Part shown: one piece after another, positions 31,801 to 40,736 of the stretch | Layout of the letters: each line of letters begins with the position of its first letter | How positions within the stretch are numbered: the first letter of the stretch is position 1 | From: Pycnopodia helianthoides | Lineage: Eukaryota > Echinodermata > Asteroidea > Forcipulatida > Asteriidae | Direction of reading: 5' to 3' | Length of the DNA stretch: 64,000 nucleotides | Assembly: GCA_032158295.1 (NCBI GenBank) | Contig: CM063250.1 | Coordinates: 7,489,001 to 7,553,000 of the forward strand | Notes under the pieces: generated by a model | Told to the model about the DNA's origin: nothing | The model's input: the letters and a program-made list of their open reading frames with translations, nothing else | Database searches by the model: none | Program-made: the position numbers and the translations under genes

Positions 31801-33677
31801 CAAAGTGCCAGGCCTGTGTATGGGCATTTTACGCCTCCATGCCCCTGGTAATTGCCTTGGTGCCCCTAGAAATGTTCCAGTAGAAAGTTACAATTCCCTT
31901 AGATATTAAGATGCCGAAATGCCTTGCCCTTACAAGAACAATGTATCTGCCCAAAGTGTTCTTGGTAATCCTTCCTCTGGTTTTTGTAGCATTAAATAAA
32001 TAGTAAACTGCAAAAATATAAATTAAAGGCAGGGCACACTATTGGTAATTACTCCACAAGTTAATGACCATAAAAACTTACTTGGTAAAGAGCACTGGAG
32101 AGCTAATACTACAAAACAATGTAGTTTTTTGAGAAAGAGGTCTTTCTCACTAAAATATTTGAATCTGAGAAAGACTTCAGGCATGAAGCCTTTCTCAGGC
32201 ATTTCAAAGTACACAATTCTATGCAACAGTGGTGCTTTTTCTTTCATTATTTCCTTGCAACTCCGATGACCAATTGAGCCCAAATTTTCACAGGTTTGTT
32301 ATTTAAAAATTTAAGCATAATGTTGGAATACACAACGTGTGGATACTAGTCTTTGACAATTACCTAAAATATATCCTGCCTTTACAGCTTCCAAATATTG
32401 GAATGGGCATTAAGAACTAGGACTACTCAGTCTAATTGCAGATTTGGCAGCCAGAACTATGGCTATTGTTGAGAAAATCTTCAAGCTGAATTTCGCTCTA
32501 CCTGCATAACTCAATTCATAAACTTTATAGTGGGTCCGAGCGAGTTGTGGGGTGTTTTTGCAATGAGAGACTGACTTTCCAGTCACTAGCGGAAGCAGAC
32601 ATACCAAGTAGTTGTTTAATTAAAAGTTCTGCGCAACACATGATTTTCCCAGTAAGTCTGCTGCCACCTAGTGTTCCCGAATGTCTCTCTCTCTGCTCAA
32701 TTCATTACAAGACCAACTGACCAGTTTTCTGTTGTTCTTTCTTTGGTGTATTCATGCCTCCTCTCAAAGGGGAAGACGTCTGGTGCCATTTTCACCTCAT
32801 ATGCCGTCTGTACTTCCTTGTGACTGCCGGATCTTTCCCCATCACCAGGATGACACACCAACTTGAGAAGTCCTCCGATGTCCGACGTCTGGGGTGTGTA
32901 GGTCTGCTCGCTGGACACCTCCACCCATCGTCTCTCGTATCCTTTGATTTGAGACACTAAGGATGGGTTGATAACTACAGGTATCTGGACGGCCATTTCC
33001 TTGACATTTTCAGTTTCCATGGTGACAGATTGTGATGATGATGACAGTGCTCCATCTGCAGTATTTGATAAACAGATCAGCCTACTTTGCCCGACATTTA
33101 TTTGTGGATTGCCGAGAAGTTCTTGCCTGATCTCTCGATACCACGTGTACCGGCAGGAACCTGGCTTCACAAACTCAAACTCCACTCGTGGGTAAATCGA
33201 ACAGCCTACGAGTGCACAGTTCGGCAGTTTCAGACTGACAATCGCAGGCATGTTCCTGCAAATGCTGTATTTAAAATCACCCAAATGCAAAACGGCGCCC
33301 TCAACCCACGCGTCTTTGTTGAAGACCTCCGGACCGACCTTCTGGTCGTCAACAAAGAGAGAGCAGGCGATTTCTGCTTCCGGTGGTCCGTTGCTTGCTG
33401 TGGCACTGGAGGAATGGTCACACTTCATCTTCTTGTTTTTTTTTTTACTCTTGCCCAGTTTCCGGACGTTGTTTTGCAACCGGGACAGGGATTTATCGGA
33501 CGTCTCCATTTTGGAACGAAGTAAATTGCTCTGTTTGTCGCCATAACTAAATGAGATTGTCATGTACTCCTCCCCGTCTACACACCTTACCAGGAGTTGA
33601 TTCATCTTTTGCTTGCTGAAGAACGAGGCGAAGCCCGTTGTCTTCTGTAGAAAGGAGCGAACGTGTTGCACAACCAT
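22527..33677 (-). CDS. PDE12: PDE12-like 2'-phosphodiesterase (EEP/CCR4 family), 7 exons, complete
   Basis: Exons on the - strand are 33677-32722, 30773-30634, 29480-29318, 27096-26964, 25470-25315, 24442-24322 and 22831-22527. All phases agree and give 657 codons. The N-terminus (MVVQHVRSFLQKTTGFASFF) looks like a mitochondrial presequence. Residues about 25-300 match the PDE12 N-terminal region, and about 320-655 form an endonuclease/exonuclease/phosphatase fold: SYNVLAD (Asn326), CLQEV (Glu376), ANTHLYFHP (His484), GDLNSSPS (Asp529, Asn531), LDHI (Asp606), SDHLALV (Asp643, His644). Vertebrate PDE12 is a mitochondrial exonuclease that removes non-templated oligo(A) from mitochondrial RNA and cleaves 2',5'-oligoadenylate. 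The length is near the family norm of about 600. All catalytic positions are kept, so activity is expected. Confidence 0.93.
22832..24321 (-). other. PDE12-like intron 6 with SINEs
   Basis: It contains a - strand SINE related to the one in the kinase intron (about 23540-23815), a stray minisatellite copy (about 23931-24035) and a second, Leu/Ser-tRNA-like SINE (24093-24275). No other coding content was supported. Confidence 0.6.
24093..24275 (-). repeat. tRNA(Ser/Leu)-like SINE
   Basis: On the - strand it begins GGTGTCGTGGCAGAGTGGTC (A box TGGCAGAGTGG), then a B box GGTTCGAATCCC. Downstream is CTTGGGCAAGGCACTTAACT, a motif resembling conserved central parts of many animal SINEs. The acceptor stem is imperfect, so this is a retroposon and not a functional tRNA. 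Confidence 0.6.
24322..24442 (-). CDS. PDE12: PDE12-like exon 6
   Basis: The acceptor is TTTTGTAG|AGT and the donor is TTCAA|GTAAGT. It encodes SDHSRPAIVLMGDLNSSPSS, the catalytic GD-x-N-S-x-P-x-S motif, followed by GVYKYLTKGSIQQNSVEWYS. It joins exon 5 in phase 0 and leaves one base for exon 7. Confidence 0.92.
24761..25050. repeat. 23-bp tandem repeat, about 12 copies
   Basis: The unit is TGTGCAATAGTCAAAAGGTC plus three bases (CAG/TAG/TAGCG variants). Two variant types, TGTGCAATAG and CGTACAATAG, occur in blocks, which suggests block duplication. It lies within PDE12-like intron 5. Confidence 0.85.
25315..25470 (-). CDS. PDE12: PDE12-like exon 5
   Basis: The acceptor is CTCTTCAG|GTT and the donor is GGTGAT|GTAAGT, both in phase 0, giving exactly 52 codons. 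It encodes VAVFELISDP, then RLCVANTHLYFHPRAAHLRL, the conserved strand with the catalytic-site His. Confidence 0.92.
25754..26139 (+). mobile_element. Diverged family 2 MITE
   Basis: It begins TTAAGGGGAGGGTATACCTT and ends GGCATACTTTGCCTTAA. It shares 'GGTAATTACTC' and 'TTTCACAGGTT' with other family 2 copies, but its central part differs and contains a local inverted repeat (CTGAGAAACGTTTC... and ...GAAACATTTCTCAG). It lies in PDE12-like intron 4. Confidence 0.6.
26140..26963 (-). other. PDE12-like intron 4, unique part
   Basis: No repeat family or exon was recognised. The sequence reads as ordinary unique intron DNA up to the exon 4 donor. Confidence 0.4.
26964..27096 (-). CDS. PDE12: PDE12-like exon 4
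   Basis: The acceptor is ATTTCAG|A and the donor is GTACAG|GTTGGT. It encodes LLGSHDVAFCEALEKEPLHR and ends LKRFLGLAAIVQ, matching the PDE12 segment between the catalytic Glu and the ANTHLY strand. It is less conserved than its neighbours but both phases fit. Confidence 0.88.
28265..28850. repeat. SINE cluster: two - strand copies and an inverted partial copy
   Basis: Two tandem - strand copies carry B boxes read from 'GGTGGGATTCGAACCC' (about 28395) and 'GGTGAGATTCGGACCA' (about 28618, decayed). A + strand partial copy follows from about 28757 ('CCCGAGTAATATGCCTGTGG'). It is the same family as 8090-8395. Confidence 0.65.
29063..29294. repeat. 30-bp tandem repeat, about 8 copies
   Basis: The unit is ATGACCATGAGAATGTTCAC plus AAACCTTTGT, with C/T alternation (CTTCGT or CTTTGT). 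As 30 is divisible by three, several frames on both strands stay open; this is not evidence of coding. The array ends about 25 bp from the donor of PDE12-like exon 3. Confidence 0.9.
29318..29480 (-). CDS. PDE12: PDE12-like exon 3
   Basis: The acceptor is GATTGCAG|GA and the donor is TTCAG|GTAAAA. It encodes GYNADILCLQEVGRKSFENV, with the catalytic Glu in LQEV, and ends GEAIFYKTDKFR. Confidence 0.93.
29481..30633 (-). other. PDE12-like intron 2
   Basis: A SINE remnant with an A-box-like 'TAGCTCAGTTGGTAGAGC' (read on the - strand) lies at about 29900-29960, and a C-rich run at 30295-30325. The rest shows no recognised feature. Confidence 0.45.
30634..30773 (-). CDS. PDE12: PDE12-like exon 2
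   Basis: The acceptor TTGTTTCAG|TTTCAGAG was chosen over the nearby TTTCAG|AG because only the first keeps the frame from exon 1; the second would create a stop. The donor is GCAG|GTAAAT. It encodes FRVVSYNVLADMYADSDYSR, the start of the EEP nuclease domain, and ends LLKELAG. Confidence 0.9.
30780..31920. repeat. Degenerate repeat of about 150 bp, about five copies, one split by a MITE
   Basis: Each copy contains versions of 'CTCCATGCCCCTGGTCATTG', 'CCTAGAAATGTTCCAGTAGA' and 'CCACCTTG...ACAAAAAC...CCAGGCCTG', at about 30880, 31470, 31670 and 31835, with another part at 31328-31395. The first copy is interrupted by family 1 MITE copy C. It lies in PDE12-like intron 1. Confidence 0.7.
30947..31325 (+). 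mobile_element. TTAA-flanked MITE, family 1, copy C
   Basis: It begins TTAAAGGAACATTACAGAAT. Its right terminal repeat has decayed (CTTACAATTTGTATGTTCTTTAA). The interior matches copies at 13447 and 63169. Confidence 0.8.
32023..32384 (+). mobile_element. MITE, family 2
   Basis: It begins TTAAAGGCAGGGCACACTAT and ends AATATATCCTGCCTTTA. The inner block with 'TTCTTTCATTATTTCCTTGC' matches the copy at 3606-3992. It lies in PDE12-like intron 1. Confidence 0.75.
32722..33677 (-). CDS. PDE12: PDE12-like exon 1
   Basis: The start is the first ATG of the open frame (33677-33675), giving a basic, amphipathic leader expected for mitochondrial import. The exon encodes VRCVDGEEYMTISFSYGDKQ, a lysine-rich patch (KLGKSKKKNKKMK), AWVEGAVLHLGDFKYSICRN and YTPQTSDIGGLLKLVCHPGD, all matching the PDE12 N-terminal region. 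The donor is AACTG|GTCAGT, phase 2. A later Met (MNQLLVRC) is a possible alternative start without the leader. Confidence 0.9.
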
Positions 33678-33962
33678 CAAGACAACTTCAAAGTAACATG
33701 TGTTCAAAACTTCAAGATTGTTATTAACTCTCGAAGAGAGGCTAAGCAAGCCGGCTAAAATCTACTAGCATCTATGGTTTCAAGGCGGTGAGCGCCACTT
33801 TACTTAGTCTTGTATCAAAACGCTTCACTTAACACGTTAAACGTGCAGGGGCTGCTCAATTGGTGGCGTTCTGTCTATAAATGGCGCCCTCTTTAGATGT
33901 GGACCCTCAAGAAAAAACAAAACAACAACAACGACAGAGAATCGTGTACACGGGCCAGCATT

Positions 33963-34552
33963 AGAGAGGTTTCGCAAGCGTACGGATACGGATACAGATA
34001 CAGATACGATAACCGTATCCGTTCACGTTAGATGCGCCTCAGATTTTGTTTCGCAATCATAGAGATATGTGTCAGGCCTGGGCCAAACTATAGACATACA
34101 TTGGCATGGGTTTTGCGAGCAAAATAAATCCAAAAACATTGTGTGTGTGTTCTTGTTACATTGGAGAATTTTATTGAGTAGTATTTTTATTCAAATTATC
34201 GTTTTCGGACCCCCACGTTAAACGCGTGTAAAGAAAGTTTCCGGCAAGCACGGCAAAATAGAGACTCCTGTTTGTACTGTATTTTCCCCATATTTTGCTT
34301 ACAAATGATGAAAACATTTCCATCTATGTCATAAATGACACCTTTTAAAGCAATACCAGGGGAAATGTTTTTAATCTAGGGCAAAAATACAACTAAAATC
34401 AGCAAAACGGTATCCGTTTTAACGTACGTGAATGAGCTCCGTATCCGTTGTCAACGCACATGCAAAACACGGAAGACACGGTTACGCGTCACGTGAACAC
34501 ACAAAGTGTTGACGTATCCGTATCTGTATCCGTAGCCTTGCGAAACCTCTCT
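33963..34552. mobile_element. Inverted-repeat element with GATACG-type repeats in its arms
   Basis: The left end reads AGAGAGGTTTCGCAAGCGTA then CGGATACGGATACAGATACA. The right end is the near complement: TATCTGTATCCGTAGCCTTG then CGAAACCTCTCT. ATT flanks both sides as a possible 3-bp duplication. Inner sub-terminal repeats ('AACCGTATCCG', 'CGTATCCGTTGTC') extend the arms. It lies about 290 bp upstream of the PDE12-like start codon. Confidence 0.7.
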
Positions 34553-35814
34553 ATTGTCTAATCTAGTTGCACAGTGATAGTGATCGCACTACCACAAACC
34601 ATAGAGCAAACTAACGAAAGGGGACAGTACACTTTTACCATGGGCATCCATCTTGTAATTCTCCCATTGAAATCACTAAGTAGCCAAAGCAAGGCGTGAG
34701 GGCACTTAATTAGTCTGGTGCATTTTGGTATAGATGAATCTTTAGGCCTACGGATTGTTAATTATACCCACCTGACACCGAGCCAATTTTGCAGCCCTGC
34801 GATCGCGGTACAGGGGAGGTCTTATTCTCCTTTGCTTTTACAGGCACTGAGCGAAATTGCATTTTACAATAAATGGCCTAACAAGTAGCCCATGACAACT
34901 TACATTGTTTGAGCAAACTGAAAGGCATAAGGTGATCAATTTGTAATTATGCCATAATGGAAAATGACACTTGGTACATACAAATTTATTCCTTGCGTTG
35001 CTTTTACTATTAGTTAATTGAGGCAAAACAAGCACGGGTATTTTTCGCTTGTGTTGTCACACTGTGATGGGTTCGTGGGTTGCCGGTACGCCGCCGTACT
35101 TTGCAGTGAACCGAACAAGACGAGACTACATTTATTTTGTGGTCACTGTAACATAAATATCATTGAAACACAACTCAGAATCGAAATAGATTACAGTGGA
35201 CCTATAGTTAATGACATCAGAATCCCCATAATTTCACCGTGTTTTGTATACTCCTTTCCCTCAAAATAATTGTGCGCCTCAAAATTGGCAGCAATTTTGG
35301 TAAAACTTCCCCATCTTCATCTTCACAAAAGTGAAGAGCTGTAAAGTACATGCTAACTTCTGGAATTTATGATTAAAGGCCCTTTGCACTATTGGTAAGA
35401 TCGAAAAACACAAATGTTCATGACTTAAAGTAAGTAATGGTAGAAAGGGTTCCTTAAAATATTTCTACCTAAAATGCTATCGTTTCTGAGAAATTAATAA
35501 AACAGTAGTTTTTATCGCGCGCAAAAGTAATGTTCATTTTTGATTAAGTTTTACTCGATGTTTCGACGTTTTGGAAATAAAATCGTGAGATGGCTTGTTT
35601 CCACAATGATTTTACTTTGAGAATCCAGAATCATTAAGTCGAATTGTTGACTACAAAGTTGATGTCTTCAAAAAATCGTTTTCTTGAGATAATTCAAGTG
35701 GTCAACATATAAATCATCTACATTTAAAAGAACATTGTTTGAGTTTTAAAGAGAAATGACATCACTGGTAATTGCTGTATTACTCGAGAGAAAAAAAGTG
35801 TGGAATTGTTGGGT
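34553..35814. other. Intergenic stretch
   Basis: No gene recognised. 35374-35740 resembles a decayed MITE, with 'AAAGGCCCTTTGCACTATTG' at its start and a body like the family 2 elements, but its right end was not found. Confidence 0.4.
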
Positions 35815-36966
35815 GGAAATTAATATGAGGTATCGTTCCAACGACCTGGTTACTTTTTTGTCAGTCCGTGACTGCAGAGAAAAACAAATAGTTAAACTGT
35901 CAGACAGACCTTGTCGTGTAACAAACACACATTCAAACGATCGTCGGCCGACCATCACTTAAAAATGATACACATTTTCATTTTGTCTTTATTTAAAATG
36001 AAAAAACAACTTCAGCTGGCGAAACGATTTCACTGAATACTAGGGAAATGCACTTTCAATCAAGTCATTTTTTTTTAGTAACTTGGTTGGAAGTACATTA
36101 TTTTCATGTCTACAAATGATGTAATATACCTTTAATTTGAATATTGTACAACCCTTTAAAAGTCAAAGTCAAGTTCTGCAAACTGTATTCTTGAATCTAC
36201 TTTTGCTAAACACACACACTATACTGTTTTCGCTCCATAAATATGTTTATAGGGTGTGTTTCAACAACAAAAAGTATACACTCATGTAAACAAGTAAAGC
36301 TTAGCTAAAAAAATTCAAAACTTTGCATGAATTTAAGAAGATCACATTATGCGTTATAAGACTAGTACTATACAATAGATATTGAATGTTTTCAAAAAAG
36401 TATCACAACACGAACGGGCTTTGTTTAAAAGGCTTTCCTTTATCCTGTTTTTTCGCTCGTTTTGTGCGCCAGTTCTTCTTTGTTATCCTTCTTTGTCTCT
36501 GTTGATAAACTGTCTCTTGAAAGATGGGTTCGTGAGCTACTTCAGATGCTGCGAGCAGCACCATCATATAACAAAACAACGTTTTCATACTTTGCAAGAA
36601 GACCAAAGGCTGTGCATAGCCACTATGATAAGCTACGGTATGCACCCACCGCATTACGAACAAACGTTGCAGATTGTAAGCGCTGCCCAACCAAGAACTT
36701 CTCAACTGAACAATCAATTACAAATGGGAATTTTTGTCAGAAAGTGCTGAAAACTTACGTACATTATGATCTAAAACATGACTTGAAAAGTAAAAATTGT
36801 AGTCGTTCGGCAGGATCACAATTTTTACGCACAACAAACTTTTTTTTTTTTTACGTCTGCAACAATAACTTTTGTCAGTACCATCGTTTTCAAAGCCTCT
36901 GACGTAAAGCACCGGGTGTGCCTGGCTTTACTTAAAGCCCAAGCCGCAAAGAAATTCTGGCTGAGG
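35815..36966 (+). repeat. Upstream part of the GPCR repeat unit (before the interruption)
   Basis: The sequence matches the DNA at 43140-43425 plus 44201-44745: 'AACGATCGTCGGCCGACCAT', 'GATGTAATATACCT', 'TTTGCAAGAAGACCAAAGGC' and 'CTGGCTGAGG' occur in the same order. Compared with the later units it lacks the insertion of about 770 bp (43429-44200), and its homology stops abruptly at about 36966, resuming at about 39849. Confidence 0.7.
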
Positions 36967-37048
36967 CCGGACAGATGTCAAATGTCGCATCTGAGTAGAG
37001 GATGCAGCTAACGTGACAGGCACTGCCACTTCGCGACGATGGTGTAAT

Positions 37049-37986
37049 TATGGTGGCCTGAAGGGACATCGCATATCGCAACGTGTGCGCATAGTATGCA
37101 ATTCGTGAAACAATTCGCGAATATGTGCGCACACGTATGCAATGTCGTGAAACAATTCGCGAATAGTGCGCATAAAGTATGCATGTCGTGAACAAATCGC
37201 GATATGTGCGCACACGTATGCAATGTCGTGAAACAATTCGCGAATATGTGCGCACACGTATGCAATGTCGTGAAACAAATCGCGAATATGTGCGCACATG
37301 TATGCAATGTCGTGAAAAATCGCGAATATGTGCGCACAGTATGCAATGTCGTGAAAAAATTCGCGAATGTGTGCGCACACGTCTGCGAATATATTTGCGA
37401 TGTCGTGAATTTTATTGCATACCATGTCGCATACCTTTGGGGTGATGTCATAGTTGCGAACAATTTGTTAGTGACCTAGGGAGTACGTGGCGCTACAGTC
37501 AGGTCAGGCTCCCTGTAAGCATGTACCCAGGAACTTGGCACCAGGCCAAGTCTTGCCATACCGGAAGACCACCCGCCTCGCTTGCCTAACAACAATGACT
37601 ACCGCTGCAATGACTACCGCTTATCTCACTGTAGGCAAGAAACCACCCAGATCATTAGACATTTTATTCAAAGGTATGCAACATGGTATGCAATAAAATT
37701 CACGACATCGCAAATATATTCGCAGACGTGTGCGCACATATTCGCGAATTGTTTCACGACATTGCATACCGTGTGCGCACATATTCGCGAATTGTTTCAC
37801 GACATTGCATACGTGTGCGCACACATTCACGATTTGTTTCACGACATTGCATACGTGTGCGCACATATTCGCGAATTGTTTCACGACATTGCATACGTGT
37901 GCGCACATATTCGCGATTTGTTTCACGACATTGCATACGTATGCGCACACGTTTGCGATATGCGATGTCCCTTCAGGGCCACCATA
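37049..37986. mobile_element. Foldback element with long inverted arms of 42-bp tandem repeats
   Basis: The tips are TATGGTGGCC(T)GAAGGGACA and the complement TGTCCCTTCAGGGCCACCATA, flanked on both sides by an exact 6-bp duplication TGTAAT (37043-37048 and 37987-37992). The left arm (about 37075-37440) and right arm (about 37675-37970) are arrays of a 42-bp unit in opposite orientation. Each unit carries self-complementary parts such as ATTCGCGAAT and GTGCGCAC. A unique middle of about 220 bp separates the arms. The periodic sequence leaves many long frames open on both strands; none is judged coding. This is the structure known for foldback transposons, including the sea-urchin TU type. Confidence 0.88.
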
Positions 37987-38044
37987 TGTAATAGTTACAT
38001 ACAAAGACTTGTCAGTTTATCTCTCAGGCGCCTTAGGTCTTGTT

Positions 38045-39046
38045 TTAAGACCGTTGGTAGTCTTTGCAACTCAAAAGTGTGGTCGTCGTGGTAATGAAAA
38101 CCCAGGCAAAAGCTAAAAAGAAGCAGAGTACATTGATCAAAAACGCCCTTTCATTGCTGATGTTATCGTTGAAGGTCGTGATACTGTTTACGACACACAT
38201 TGGGATCCACACAAGGCCAAATGTGAAGAACAAAAGAGCGTAGCGGATGTTGGTTCGGCTGGCATTGGTCTCTGGATCGACAATCTGGCGGCGCTGAGGC
38301 TGAATCCGTTGAGCTTGGACGCCGTCGACTCCCGGTGCGCTCTCGTCCTGTGGAAGAGCCGGTTGAACCAGGAACGGGACGACTGCTTTCATGTGTTTCT
38401 TTGCGGTGTACGCCGTGTAGATGCCCAGTACAGAGACGGCAAAAGCTATTGGTACTACACAGGCATTGATAAAGATCCCGATTTGCCTTATGAATAAACA
38501 CAGCGCCCGACCAGTATGTCTACTGGAGTTACGGATGGATTCCGTGACCACGTAGAATCTACCCAACATGACGGCACTGACGATCGTCGTTACGGACCAG
38601 AGCACTGCCATGCAAACCATGACCCTCGTCAATGAGATCTTCTCTACATACCTGACGGGATGGGAAAGTTTCATCCAGGTGTCGACTGCAACGGTGAACA
38701 TGCTCACCAAACAAATAGTCAGGCAGAACGTCTGAACGAACGTCCCGCTTAAAATTGTCGTATACGATTCGTAATTGGAGAGTAAAATACACAGCAAGGA
38801 TACGGTACCGACAGACGACGTGACAAGCTCGGTTGCGCACAAATTTGCAAAGAGAATATTGGAGACGGTATGGAACTGTTTGGTGACTATCACCTTATAA
38901 ATGACCCAGAGGTTCCAAACTGAAGCAACGATCGAAAAGGGGCATATACACACAAACGAAATAACACGAATCTGTTCGTCGTTCCAAGCGTGTTCGCGAG
39001 TCGATAGGTTGCCCTGCTGACAAAGCATGTTGTTTAGAGAGCTCAT
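38045..39046 (-). CDS. Diverged rhodopsin-like GPCR, intronless, antisense in the cluster
   Basis: This 333-residue protein has seven hydrophobic segments. The start ATG at 39046 precedes a short extracellular tail with an N-glycosylation site (NLST). Family A landmarks are altered: the TM2 Asp is replaced by Glu (ANLCATELVTS), DRY is replaced by DTW (AVDTWMKLSHP), TM6 keeps W-x-P (FGLVWIPM), and NPxxY is absent. The third loop carries a PQRRQIVDPE segment reminiscent of the 54689 paralogue, so it is probably an early member of the same local family. It sits in a 2.9-kb segment, with the foldback element, that interrupts the first repeat unit. The ligand is unknown. Confidence 0.8.
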   Translation of the reverse strand: MSSLNNMLCQQGNLSTREHAWNDEQIRVISFVCICPFSIVASVWNLWVIYKVIVTKQFHTVSNILFANLCATELVTSSVGTVSLLCILLSNYESYTTILSGTFVQTFCLTICLVSMFTVAVDTWMKLSHPVRYVEKISLTRVMVCMAVLWSVTTIVSAVMLGRFYVVTESIRNSSRHTGRALCLFIRQIGIFINACVVPIAFAVSVLGIYTAYTAKKHMKAVVPFLVQPALPQDESAPGVDGVQAQRIQPQRRQIVDPETNASRTNIRYALLFFTFGLVWIPMCVVNSITTFNDNISNERAFLINVLCFFLAFAWVFITTTTTLLSCKDYQRS

Positions 39047-40736
39047 ATTACAAGCGACGTCCGTAGATCCAGAATGCAGCGTCCCAAAAAACGTTAGCGC
39101 AACACTTTTTGTTTCGACAGAAGCCAGCAACGACCAGTACTCAGGAATCGGTTTGCGTTACTAGTTCAAGAATGACGATCCAGCGATCCATCTATATTCG
39201 ACCACTGAAATGTTGGCGCTTGCCGTGCTCGCCCCGTAACCAGCAGGTAATCGAAGACCCGAGGTGGGCTGGTCAGTTCAAACCTTGTATCGGTTTGAAT
39301 CCAGATAATCAACCAGTGGGCTTGCAGGAGTCGAACGGTGCGAGTTTCAACGCTCTTTTAAAGGTAAAAAGGGTTCACTGGTATCCTGTCATTTCCCAAT
39401 AACAAAAACTGGTATATTATACTCGGAACCAGTTTTCGTATCTGTTCCACCAAGACCTAATGATAAAACGTTAAGTGCATCTCCTATTAACTTGTCAATC
39501 ATAATAAATGGAAGTCAATAAATACACTTGCCCCATAGTGTTCACTTTCCTGTTGTATAGCCGCGTTCGTTACTTGAAATGAACAATTACCTTCTTTCGG
39601 GTCACAGAGGGCATTTGTTTTGTAAAATAATGAGGGGTAAATTGATCTAGGTTTAGGAGAAAACAATATTTGATGAGTAATATAGCAGTGTACCATAGAC
39701 GTCAGGTTTGAGTTTCAATGTATAGAACAACACTCTTTAAAACGAAAAGCACTATAATTGGTTTCTGGCATTGTTCCCCACTGTGTTGCTTGAAATCAAC
39801 CGAATAGCAGCCTAGAAATGGAGAAAGAAGAAGAGGAAGACAGAAGAGAAGATGGAGAGACGAAATTCAAACATACACGAACTCGACACCTTGGACAAGA
39901 AGAGCAAGAATGAGAAGAGCATGGAATTTGCATTGGGGAGGGCTTCATCAAACAATGGCCGAGCGCAGCCTGATGATGGTAATGACGATGAATTTTTGTT
40001 CCTGCTGTTTATAAACAAATATTCACTATATTTTTGTTTTCAGAAACCTTTTAAACTTTGTTAATTTATTTCTTATTAGTGGCAGATTATACTTCATTGA
40101 GCCACTGAATTGTCAATCTAATTACAATTGACAGCAAAATCGGGAACCTGTCAAATCTTTAAGGCCTAAGCAATATCTGTAACTACACTCAGTTGATATA
40201 GGCCCATCTATTTGTAGTCGTTTGCGTCATTGAGCAGACTAATTGGCTTTCGATGAAGCTGCATCAGTTAGGCAGAATTGGGCGTGGGCGGCTGCTCTCT
40301 ATTTTGAGGCAAACACTTTCAGGCGATCATGGGTGTCTATAGGAGCTTCGGTTGGTTGTAATTTTTTTTTTGGAGAGATAGAGTTAAGGAAGGACTGAAC
40401 TGTGAAGCATTACGGAGGAGGACTCTGCAGAGCTTTGCAACAATTTGCAGCGGACACCTCTTTTGGTTTTTATGAATATTGGGACCAGGCTTCCCGGAAC
40501 ATTGAACGAGGTAGGAAGAAGTGGATTAGCCAAGTTTATGTGAGATCGGAATTCCAGCAGTAGGCCTAAGGACAAGATTCGACCTATCGGGACTCCAGCT
40601 GGATATACCAGTTATATTGAACATCAGACTTTTAATTTCAGTGATGAAATCGGTGAAATGAAAAAAACTATTTCCGTATGTCAATAAAATGATATCTTGA
40701 ATAATACAAAAAACATATACCTAGGCTCCTCCAACA

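Noticed and set aside
32754..33546. Plus-strand frames opposite PDE12 exon 1
   Set aside because: No homology; the - strand frame matches PDE12 throughout.
36932..38094. Several 90-170 codon open frames on both strands
   Set aside because: They are produced by the 42-bp repeat (a multiple of three) of the foldback element; the peptides are simple repeats with no family.
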